DNA of 64,000 nucleotides from DATFRY01 sp035489015. Lineage in GTDB: Bacteria > Myxococcota_A > Polyangia > Haliangiales > Haliangiaceae. The stretch lies in NCBI GenBank assembly GCA_035489015.1, contig DATHKR010000210.1:146145-210144 (forward strand), in the 5' to 3' direction. Positions 35,981 to 43,030 of this stretch are shown piece by piece. Both the position numbers and the translations under genes were made by a program. The notes below the pieces were generated by a model. The model was not told where the DNA came from and ran no database searches. It saw nothing but the letters and a program-made list of their open reading frames with translations. How positions within the stretch are numbered: position 1 is the stretch's first letter; every line of letters begins with the position of its first letter.

Positions 35981-37348
35981 TCAGGGCGCGAGGACCGGAG
36001 TGATGGTCTGCTGGGCCGGGCTGGTCACCTCGAGCCCCTTGCGCGCGATGTACACGTCGACGATCGAGCGCATGCCGAAATCGCCGCGCTGGTACACGCC
36101 GGGGCCGATGGTGAAGCCGGATCCCATGACCAGGTTGCGCGTGTCGTGGCTGTCGCGGTCGTCGAGGTTGGCGCCGTCGCCGAAGAGGTTGGTGTCGAGC
36201 GAGTGCCCGGTGCGATGGATGAACTTGTCGCCCAGCCTGGCCTCGACCAGGACCGAGCGCGCCGCCCGGTCGGCCTCGAAGCCCTTCACGACCCGCTTGC
36301 GGGCGATCCGGTCCTCGACGAACTTCACCGTCGCGTCGCGCGAGGAGGCGACCGCGCGGAAGGTGTCGGCGTAGCGGGCCGGCACCGCGTCGCCGACGTA
36401 GGCGACCCAGGCCAGGCGAGCGTAGATCGGTCGAGGCGCGTCGGCCACGCGCGCGGATAGATCGATGAGGAGGAGGTCGCCCCGCTGGATGACCGCGGCG
36501 CGGCCGGCGCCCGGCGCGTAGCGCGGATCGGCGGTGTCCTCGCCGGCGGCGATGATCGGCGGCGGCCCCTCGAGGCCGCGGACCTCGAAGCCGCGCTGGA
36601 GGAAGCGCTGCAGGTCGAGCTCGGTCACCTTGCGGCGGGCGCGCAGCTCCGCGCCCAGGTAGGCGAGCGCCGCATCCTTGAGCCGGGCGAGGTGGTGGAT
36701 GGCGACGTAGTGAGCGACCCGCCCGTCGGGCCCCCACAGCGACTTGGTGAACTGCACCAGCTCGGCCGACGACGACACCTTGACGCCGAAGCCGCGCACC
36801 AGGCCGACCGTGGCGGCGTCGACCCGGGTCAGCGTCGGGATGCGCGAGCGCGGCGCGTACTCCATCGCCACCTTGCGCGAGCCCTTCAGCACGCCGCGCA
36901 GACCGGTCCGGAGCTCGCGCTGATCGGCGTACTCGACGCGGCGGCCCGCCTTGCCCTCGAACGCAGCCACGTCGGCCTGATGGACCACCAGGGCCGGCTC
37001 GCCCATGGCCGGGACGAAGTAGAACCACGGGTGCTGCGGCGCGCCGGTCGGAGCCACCAGCTCGGCGGCGACCGAGTTGCGATCGCCCGACTGGGCCAGG
37101 AGCCAGCCATCGAGGCCCTGCACGGCGAGGATCGCCTGGGCGGCCTCGACGTCCATGGATCGAGCGGGGGCGGATCGAGCCGGGGCGGCGCCGGCGCGAG
37201 GCGCGGCGGGCGCGGCCGCGGGGTCGTCACCGGCGGCGGGCGCGGTCGGCCGGGGCGGCGCCGCGCGGGCGGGGGACGGGGCGGCCACCAGCAACAGGGC
37301 GGCCGCGGCTGTCAGGCCGCGGCGCGCGGCGTCCCGACCTCCCCGCAT
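35981..37348 (-). CDS. Exported M24 (Xaa-Pro aminopeptidase fold) protein lacking most metal ligands
   Basis: 455 residues. A signal peptide (AARRGLTAAAALLLVAAPSP, then ARA) and an Ala/Pro linker precede a full creatinase/aminopeptidase-P-type domain. Of the five metal ligands of active M24 enzymes, the first Asp (LLLIDLSARV) and the His (FIHRTGHSL) are kept. The second Asp is replaced by Ala (PIYARLAWV), the first Glu by Gly (FTIGPGVYQ), and the last Glu region reads FGMRSIVDV. It is therefore probably not a peptidase and may bind peptides or act as a scaffold. The ATG overlaps the stop of the upstream inositol-phosphatase gene; mobA follows at 5 nt. Confidence 0.8.
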   Translation of the reverse strand: MRGGRDAARRGLTAAAALLLVAAPSPARAAPPRPTAPAAGDDPAAAPAAPRAGAAPARSAPARSMDVEAAQAILAVQGLDGWLLAQSGDRNSVAAELVAPTGAPQHPWFYFVPAMGEPALVVHQADVAAFEGKAGRRVEYADQRELRTGLRGVLKGSRKVAMEYAPRSRIPTLTRVDAATVGLVRGFGVKVSSSAELVQFTKSLWGPDGRVAHYVAIHHLARLKDAALAYLGAELRARRKVTELDLQRFLQRGFEVRGLEGPPPIIAAGEDTADPRYAPGAGRAAVIQRGDLLLIDLSARVADAPRPIYARLAWVAYVGDAVPARYADTFRAVASSRDATVKFVEDRIARKRVVKGFEADRAARSVLVEARLGDKFIHRTGHSLDTNLFGDGANLDDRDSHDTRNLVMGSGFTIGPGVYQRGDFGMRSIVDVYIARKGLEVTSPAQQTITPVLAP

Positions 37349-38181
37349 CAGGTCCCTCCCTGGCGTGCCCTCACCGTCGCGAGCGCGTGGAGCATCTCCT
37401 CATGAATAGCACCGTTCGTGGCCAGAGCACGCCCGGTGTCGGAGACGAACGGACCGCCGGTGATGTCGGTCACCCGGCCGCCCGCCTCCTCGATGAGGAG
37501 CGCGCCGGCCGAGAGGTCCCAGGCCTCGATGTCCGCCTCCCAGTAGCCGTCGAGCCAGCCGCGCGCGACCATCACCATGTCGAGCGAGGCGGCGCCGAAC
37601 CGGCGGCAGGCGCCGGCCACGATCTGGAAGTGCTCCCACTCGGCGAAGTTCTTGTGGCTGGTCGCGCGATCGTAGGGGAAGCCGGTGGCCAGCATGGCGC
37701 GCTCGATCCGGTCGACCGGGCTGACCCGGAGCGGGCCGCTCTCGCCGAACGCGCCGCCGCCGCGCCGGGCCCATGCCTCCCAGCCGAGCGCGGGCGCGGC
37801 CACCACGCCGACCACCGGGTGACCGTTCTCCTCGAGTGACACGGTCACCCCGAAGAGCGGCAGGCCGTGAGTGAAGTTGACCGTGCCGTCGATCGGGTCG
37901 ATGAGCCATCGCAGCTCGGTCGACCCGCCGGCTCCGGGGTCGGGCCCTGCCCCGCCCTCCTCGCCGAGGATCGGCACGCCGGGCGAGAGGCGGGACAGCC
38001 GCTCGCGCAGCAGCTCCTCGATGCGCAGGTCCCAGGCGGTGACCGGGTCGAGCAGGTTGGTCTTGAACTGGACCGCCTCGATCCGCTGGCCGCCGATGCC
38101 GCGCAGGAGCGCGGCCGCCTCGCCCACCGCCTGGCGCGCGCCGGCCAGCGCCGCATCCAGGTCAGACCCGTCGAGCGCCAT
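37348..38181 (-). CDS. Inositol-1-monophosphatase family protein
   Basis: 277 residues with the metal-dependent phosphatase signatures in order: GEEGGAG (metal-binding Glu), WLIDPIDGTVNFTHGLPLFG (catalytic Asp pair and Thr) and WDLSAGALLIEEAGG. The family includes inositol monophosphatase/SuhB and close relatives acting on fructose-1,6-bisphosphate or PAP; the substrate cannot be settled from sequence alone. It is the first of three closely coupled minus-strand genes (this gene, M24 protein, mobA). A Gly-rich insert (GGAGPDPGAGGSTELR) sits between the first two motifs. Cytoplasmic. Confidence 0.9.
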   Translation of the reverse strand: MALDGSDLDAALAGARQAVGEAAALLRGIGGQRIEAVQFKTNLLDPVTAWDLRIEELLRERLSRLSPGVPILGEEGGAGPDPGAGGSTELRWLIDPIDGTVNFTHGLPLFGVTVSLEENGHPVVGVVAAPALGWEAWARRGGGAFGESGPLRVSPVDRIERAMLATGFPYDRATSHKNFAEWEHFQIVAGACRRFGAASLDMVMVARGWLDGYWEADIEAWDLSAGALLIEEAGGRVTDITGGPFVSDTGRALATNGAIHEEMLHALATVRARQGGT

Positions 38182-38199
38182 GTCGAGCTCCGTCCTGTC

Positions 38200-38243
38200 G
38201 ATCGTGTAGATCGAGCCTATAGATCGTGTAGATCGAGCCTATA
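38200..38243. repeat. Tandem 22-bp duplication at the mpl stop codon
   Basis: Two exact adjacent copies of a 22-bp unit, 38200-38221 and 38222-38243, beginning GATCGTGTAG and ending GAGCCTATA; a partial third (GATCGAG) follows. The unit contains the stop codon of the Mpl-GNAT gene (38239-38241). The region is AT-richer than its neighbours. It looks like a slipped-strand or replication-slippage duplication between the IMPase and mpl genes. Confidence 0.8.
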
Positions 38244-40164
38244 GATCGAGGCGCATGGCGATCGAGTTCTTGCCGCGCTGGCCGCTGGTGGTGAACGTGG
38301 GCGACTGGAGCGCGCGCGGCGCCACCAGCGACTGATCCACCACCCGGAAGCCGTGCTTCTCGGCGAAGAAGTCGCTCGCGATCTTGTCGGTCATCAGATA
38401 GAGGCGCTTGACCCCGCGCCGGCGGGTCTGGTTGATGGCCGTGTCGGCCAGCATCCAGCCGTAGCCGTGCCCGCGGGCCGACCGCTTGACCGCGAGCGAG
38501 CGGAGCACGGCGTCCTCGCCGAACACCTCGATGCCGATGCAGCCGATGAACCCGTCCTCGTTGGTGAGGACCAGGAAGTTGCGGCTGTCCTCGTCGCGCA
38601 GGTCGGCCCAGTCGAGCTCGAGCGACTTCAGGAGCTCGCGGACGTCGTCCATGTCGCGCGGGCGGGCCGGGATGACCGCGTCGCCCAGCTCGGCGAGCAG
38701 GCGCTCGTGGATCCCGCCGAACGCGCCGGAGCTGAACACCGCGACCACGTCGCCGGGCCGGACCAGCTCGACGGTGTGGCGCACGATGTCGTCGATCTTC
38801 GAGATGTGCGTGGCCGGGGTGCCGTTCTGGTGCAGGTCGCGCGCCAGCCGCTCCGGGTCGAACCGCTCGGCCACCGGGATGCGCGACGGATCGTGCATCG
38901 GCCCGATGACCACCGCGTCGGCGTGGGCAAAGGCGTCGACGAACTCGTGCTGGAAGGTGTTGCGGCGCGAGGTGGCCGAGCGCGGCTCGTACAGCGCGAC
39001 CACCCGGCGGCCGCGAAAGCGCCGGCGCAGCCCGAGGAGCGTGCGAGCCACCGCGGTCGGGTGGTGGGCGTAGTCGTCGAGGACGTACACGCCCTGGGCG
39101 ACGCCGCGGAACTGCTGGCGGCGGGCCACCCCGGCGAACGTCATCATGCCCTCGCGGATCGGCTCCTTGGCGACGCCGAGCGAGTGGGCGATGGCGACCG
39201 CGGCCGCCGCGTTGCCGAGGTTGTGCGCGCCGGTCAGGATCGTCTCGTAGACGTCGTAGGTCTCGCCGGAGCGGCGGAGCTCGAAGCGGCAGCGGCCGCT
39301 CTTGAGGTACTCGACCGAGGCCACCTCCCAGGTGGCGATGGGGGGCGGGTGCGACGGGCCGATCGCGGACACCGGCGACGCGCCGTCGACGGTGGTCTCG
39401 CCGCTCGGGTCGTCCCGGGCCGCGTCGTCGTGGAGGACGGCGTAGGTCTCGACCCGGCAGCGGGCCGCGCGGTCGGACGCGGCGCGCGCCTCGGCCTCGT
39501 CGGCCGACACCACCAGGAGCCCATCGGCCGGGATGAGCCCGATGAAGCGATCGAAGGCCGCGCGCACCGCGGCGAGCGTCGAGAAGATGTCGACGTGATC
39601 GAGCTCGACCGAGGTGAGGATGGCGGCCTGCGGCCGGTAGTGGAAGAACTTGGAGCCCTTGTCGAAGAAGGCGGAGTCGTACTCGTCGCCCTCGATGACG
39701 AAGTCCTCTCCGGTGCCCAGGCGGAAGCCGGTGCCGAGGTCGAGCGGGACGCCGCCGATGAAGCAGGACGGATCCCGACCGGCGATGATGAGGATGTAGG
39801 CCAGGAGCGACGAGGTCGTGGTCTTGCCGTGGGTGCCGGCCACGACCAGCGATCGGCGGGTGGCGAGCAGCTCCTCACCGAGGGTGGAGGGGAGCGAGCG
39901 GAGCGGCAGCTCGAGGCGCTGGGCCTCGCGCACCTCGATGTGCTCGGCCGTGCAGACGTTGCCGACCACCACGGCGTCCGGCCCCCAGGCGAGGTTCTCG
40001 GTCCTGAATCCCTCGAACACCGGGATGCCGAGATTCTCGAGCTGTTCGCTCATCGGCGGATACACCGCCGAGTCGGACCCGCGGACCTCGTGGCCCGAGG
40101 CCTTGAGGAGCCCGGCCAGCGCGCCCATGCCGGTTCCCCCGATGCCGATCAGGTGATATTTCAC
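38239..40164 (-). CDS. mpl: Mpl-type muropeptide ligase fused to a GNAT acetyltransferase
   Basis: 641 residues in one uninterrupted frame. Residues 1-490 are a Mur ligase of the Mpl subfamily (UDP-N-acetylmuramate:murein-tripeptide ligase used in cell-wall recycling): IGIGGTGMGALAGLLKASGH, the Mpl-typical VYPPMSEQLENLGI, the P-loop VAGTHGKTTTSSLLAY, and the DDYAHHPTAVARTLLGL motif. Residues about 497-641 are a GNAT N-acetyltransferase domain: LRSLAVKRSARGHGYGWML (acetyl-CoA loop) and ASDFFAEKHGFRVVDQS. Normal Mpl is about 450-490 residues. A gap of 56 bp with a tandem repeat separates it from the IMPase gene. What the GNAT half acetylates is not known; a peptidoglycan or amino-sugar substrate is an inference. 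Confidence 0.9.
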   Translation of the reverse strand: MKYHLIGIGGTGMGALAGLLKASGHEVRGSDSAVYPPMSEQLENLGIPVFEGFRTENLAWGPDAVVVGNVCTAEHIEVREAQRLELPLRSLPSTLGEELLATRRSLVVAGTHGKTTTSSLLAYILIIAGRDPSCFIGGVPLDLGTGFRLGTGEDFVIEGDEYDSAFFDKGSKFFHYRPQAAILTSVELDHVDIFSTLAAVRAAFDRFIGLIPADGLLVVSADEAEARAASDRAARCRVETYAVLHDDAARDDPSGETTVDGASPVSAIGPSHPPPIATWEVASVEYLKSGRCRFELRRSGETYDVYETILTGAHNLGNAAAAVAIAHSLGVAKEPIREGMMTFAGVARRQQFRGVAQGVYVLDDYAHHPTAVARTLLGLRRRFRGRRVVALYEPRSATSRRNTFQHEFVDAFAHADAVVIGPMHDPSRIPVAERFDPERLARDLHQNGTPATHISKIDDIVRHTVELVRPGDVVAVFSSGAFGGIHERLLAELGDAVIPARPRDMDDVRELLKSLELDWADLRDEDSRNFLVLTNEDGFIGCIGIEVFGEDAVLRSLAVKRSARGHGYGWMLADTAINQTRRRGVKRLYLMTDKIASDFFAEKHGFRVVDQSLVAPRALQSPTFTTSGQRGKNSIAMRLDL

Positions 40165-40239
40165 GCGCGTGGACCCTACTCTGGTGGCTGGGGCTGCACA
40201 ATAGAATTGGGAACGGGCATTTGCTCCGCGGGATGAAAA

Positions 40240-40704
40240 ATGCTGGTGGGCAAGTTACCTGAATTGAGACTGGAGAGACGCGCGCATTTTCGTTCGCGCG
40301 CCACCGACGGTAGGCGCGTCGACCTGCGGTTCCGGCCCGTCGCCTTGCGGGGTGACGTGGGCACCGCCGGTGCGAGCAGCGGCGAGGTCGGGAGCGATCT
40401 CGCGGACGCGAGCGCTGCGCCGGAGTGGGTGTCGAGCCAGGTGCGCGACCTCGGCGTGGGCGGCGCGTTCGTCGCCACCTATCGCGCGCTGCCGATCGGG
40501 ACCGCGCTCGAGGTCGAGATCGATCTGCCCGGCGTCGACGCGGCGGTCGCGGTGCGGGCCGAGGTCCGCTGGCTGGCCGAGCCGGGCCGCCTGCCGGACG
40601 GGTGCGATCCCGGGATGGGCCTCGCGTTCGCGACGCTCGACAGCGAGGGTCTGCTGGCGGTGAGCGAGTACCTGGCCGGCGACGTGGAGAAGGTGCGCGG
40701 ATGA
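40240..40704 (+). CDS. PilZ-domain protein
   Basis: 154 residues. The N-terminal RRAHFR matches the RxxxR c-di-GMP contact, and VRDLGVGGAFV matches the (D/N)xSxxG motif with Gly in place of Ser. A polar insert of about 35 residues (ALRGDVGTAGASSGEVGSDL onward) separates the two, which is unusual. The rest is a beta barrel with a C-terminal helix. Such proteins sense c-di-GMP, often in motility control; the Ser-to-Gly change may weaken binding. The ATG lies 75 bp from the divergent mpl start, and the stop overlaps the next gene (ATGATGA-type). Confidence 0.82.
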   Translation: MLVGKLPELRLERRAHFRSRATDGRRVDLRFRPVALRGDVGTAGASSGEVGSDLADASAAPEWVSSQVRDLGVGGAFVATYRALPIGTALEVEIDLPGVDAAVAVRAEVRWLAEPGRLPDGCDPGMGLAFATLDSEGLLAVSEYLAGDVEKVRG

Positions 40705-41120
40705 TGCGCGCGCGGCGGCGAGGCCGATGGGCGGCGGCGGCGGCGGTGCTCGGGCTCGGGCTCGGCCTCGGTCTCAGCCTTGGCCTGGGCGCCGGGCGGG
40801 TCGCGTGGGCCGGGTCGCCACCGTCGGACGAGCTGGCCCGGCTCGCCGGACAGCGCGTCGAGGTCGCCGCCGACGGCAGCTACCGCATCGTCGACGTGGC
40901 CGGTGAGGGCGCGCCGGCGGTGGGCGTGATCGAGCGGCGCGGCGCGGAGCTGTGGCTGCGGTCGCCGGTGGGCCCGGCGCGGCGCCTGCGCGGGCCGCTG
41001 GCTCATCCCCGCATCGCCGGGCCCGGCTACAAGGTATGGGTCACCGGCGCGGTGGCTCGCGACGGCTCGCTGGTGGTGCGCCGGCTGGGTGTGCTCGCCC
41101 GCCCCACCGCGAAACACTGA
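40701..41120 (+). CDS. Small exported protein, hypothetical
   Basis: 139 residues. Signal-peptide-like N-terminus: basic MMRARRRGR, then an Ala/Gly/Leu stretch with a (Gly-Leu)n repeat (LGLGLGLGLSLGLGAG) and a WAGSPPS cleavage region. The mature part of about 100 residues is beta-rich (VEVAADGSYRIVDVAGEGAP, AELWLRSPVGPARRLRGPL) and resembles an OB-like fold in pattern only. It overlaps the PilZ stop codon, so it is co-translated with it. Function unknown. Confidence 0.72.
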   Translation: MMRARRRGRWAAAAAVLGLGLGLGLSLGLGAGRVAWAGSPPSDELARLAGQRVEVAADGSYRIVDVAGEGAPAVGVIERRGAELWLRSPVGPARRLRGPLAHPRIAGPGYKVWVTGAVARDGSLVVRRLGVLARPTAKH

Positions 41121-41140
41121 ACGAGGACGACGAGGCGATC

Positions 41141-41941
41141 ATGGCGTTCCTGGACGAGCTCTTCGCGACTCTGTGGTCGGATCACGCGGCGCTGACGCCG
41201 CAGGCGGCCCGACTCCATCAGCTCCTGCGCGAGCGCGGCGACGCGGTGCGGATCGACCACGTCGCGCTCCTGACCTTCGACCTGCCCGGCGTGGAGATCG
41301 AGGCGCTCGATCGCGCGTTCGTCGCGCACGGCTACCAGGCGGCGCAGAGCTACGAGCTGCCCGCCGCCGGGCTCACCGCGTATCACTACGAGCACGCCGA
41401 CGACGCGCGCCGACCCAAGCTCCTCCTCGGCGCGGTGCTGGTCGATGAGCTGTCCGGTCCGGCCAGGGAGATCGTCCGCGGCCTGGTCGGCCGGGTCGAG
41501 CCGGGCGCGTCGGCTCATCCGCTGTTCGCGGCCTCGGGTCGGCGGTGGACCCTGTCGTCGTCGGACTACCGGATCTTGTCCGAGGAGAACCAGCACGCGG
41601 CCTGGGTGGCGGCGTTCGGGTTCCGCGCCCACCACGTCGCGGTCGACGTCGGCGAGCTGCGCACCTTCGAGGGGCTGGGCGAGCTCGACCGGTTCCTCGA
41701 GCAGCACGGGTTCCGCATCGACCAGGCCGGCGGCGCGATCAAGGGCAGCCCGGACGAGCTGCTCGAGCAGTCGTCGACCCTGCCCGACGAGATCGACGTC
41801 GAGCTGTCCGACGGCGCGCTGCGGATCCCATCGGGCTGCTGCGTGCTCGCGCGCCGCTACCCGGGCCCGGACGGCACCCTCTATCAAGGATACGCGGCCG
41901 AGCCGGCCGCGCGCCTGTTCCCGGCCGCGGGGTTGGGCTGA
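41141..41941 (+). CDS. DUF1338 family protein (2-oxoadipate dioxygenase/HglS-like, short form)
   Basis: 266 residues with VRIDHVALLTFDLPG near residue 40, a metal-binding His context conserved in DUF1338/HglS, and the second His-containing strand (FGFRAHHVAVDVGEL) in the middle, followed by a Glu-rich C-terminal part. The family member HglS converts 2-oxoadipate to hydroxyglutarate in lysine breakdown. HglS is, as I recall, about 460 residues; this protein is much shorter, as are several bacterial homologues. The ATG at 41141 follows GAGGCGATC. It is convergent with the metallophosphoesterase across a shared hairpin. The reaction here is not proven. Confidence 0.8.
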   Translation: MAFLDELFATLWSDHAALTPQAARLHQLLRERGDAVRIDHVALLTFDLPGVEIEALDRAFVAHGYQAAQSYELPAAGLTAYHYEHADDARRPKLLLGAVLVDELSGPAREIVRGLVGRVEPGASAHPLFAASGRRWTLSSSDYRILSEENQHAAWVAAFGFRAHHVAVDVGELRTFEGLGELDRFLEQHGFRIDQAGGAIKGSPDELLEQSSTLPDEIDVELSDGALRIPSGCCVLARRYPGPDGTLYQGYAAEPAARLFPAAGLG

Positions 41942-41962
41942 GGCCTGGCCGCGGCTCAGCCC
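41935..41962. terminator. Shared terminator-like hairpin across two stop codons
   Basis: GGGCTGAG (41935-41942) pairs with CTCAGCCC (41955-41962) around a 12-nt GC-rich loop. It overlaps the stop codons of both convergent genes (DUF1338 protein and metallophosphoesterase), which are only 14 bp apart. Confidence 0.5.
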
Positions 41963-42957
41963 GCGCGCAGGCGATGGACCAGGATCTCGCCGCGCGTGTT
42001 GAAGCGGACCGGGATCCCCGACGTGCCGGTCCCGCAGTGGGTCACGCCGCGCATCCCGCCGTGCTGCCAGACCCCGCGGAAGAAGCGCCGGCCGCGGCTG
42101 AGGTGGGTCAGGAGCGGGATGCCGCCGGGCAGGCAGATCTGGCCGCCATGCGTGTGGCCGCACAGGTAGAGATCGATGCCGAGGCCCGAGGCGACGTCGA
42201 ACATCTCCGGCGAGTGGACCAGCGCGACGCTGAACGGCGCCTCGGCCGCGCGCTCGAGCGCGTGCAGGGCCTGGTCGGTGTAGTAGTAGTGGACGTCGTC
42301 GGTGCCGACCAGGAGGATCTCGGCGCCGGCTCGCTCGATGGCGGCGCTCTCGTTGATGAGCATGCGCACCCCCATCTGCTCGAGCGGCGCCACCATGTGG
42401 CAGTCGTCGTGGTTGCCCAGGATGGCGAAGGTGCCGTGGCGGGCGCGGAGGCCGGGCAAGAGGCGCGCGAGCGAGCGCATGACCGGCAGGATCGGCCCGT
42501 GCAGCTCGGTCCGGTAGTCGCCGGTCAGGACGCAGAGGTCGAACGCGCGGCCGTCGATCGCGGCGAGGATGAGGTCGACCAGCTCCGGCATGCCGTCGAG
42601 GTGGAGATCGGACAGGTGCAGGATGGAGAAGCCGTCGAATGCGGGCGGCAAGCGGGCCAGGCGGTGCTCGATCTCGCGCACCTCGAGCGTGCAGGCGTTG
42701 CGGTAGCCTCGCTCGTGAGCGCCGACCGCGCGCAGGACCATGTCGAAGGCGCGGGTGGCCGCGAGCAGCGCGGTCCAGTGGTGGCGATGGCGCCCGCCGT
42801 AGCGCTTGCTCTTGAGGTTGGCGGTCTCCATCCACAGTCGATTGGCGGCCCAGGCCTGGCGCGCGTCGAAGGGCGGGGCGGGCGGCGCGGGCGGCGCCAG
42901 CGGCGTGTCGGCGCCGGTGTGGCCGTCGCGCCGACCGATCGCTTCGATCGCGTCCAT
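41956..42957 (-). CDS. Calcineurin-like metallophosphoesterase (YkuE/YaeI-like)
   Basis: 333 residues. The five phosphoesterase motifs are present: LHLSDLHLDG, LTGDYRTE, LGNHDDCH, LVHSPEMFD and LCGHTHGGQ, giving a two-metal site. The arrangement is that of bacterial phosphoesterases acting on lipid A intermediates or other phosphoesters, but the substrate cannot be fixed. The N-terminal 75 residues are Pro/Ala-rich then basic and lack a clear signal peptide; a start further upstream (43002) is possible. It is divergent from recC. Confidence 0.88.
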   Translation of the reverse strand: MDAIEAIGRRDGHTGADTPLAPPAPPAPPFDARQAWAANRLWMETANLKSKRYGGRHRHHWTALLAATRAFDMVLRAVGAHERGYRNACTLEVREIEHRLARLPPAFDGFSILHLSDLHLDGMPELVDLILAAIDGRAFDLCVLTGDYRTELHGPILPVMRSLARLLPGLRARHGTFAILGNHDDCHMVAPLEQMGVRMLINESAAIERAGAEILLVGTDDVHYYYTDQALHALERAAEAPFSVALVHSPEMFDVASGLGIDLYLCGHTHGGQICLPGGIPLLTHLSRGRRFFRGVWQHGGMRGVTHCGTGTSGIPVRFNTRGEILVHRLRAG

Positions 42958-43030
42958 GGGCTGGATCCTACTCCACACCGACGGCGCGACCGCCCCGATC
43001 ACAGGGATCGGGTAGCCTCGCGGGTTGGAC

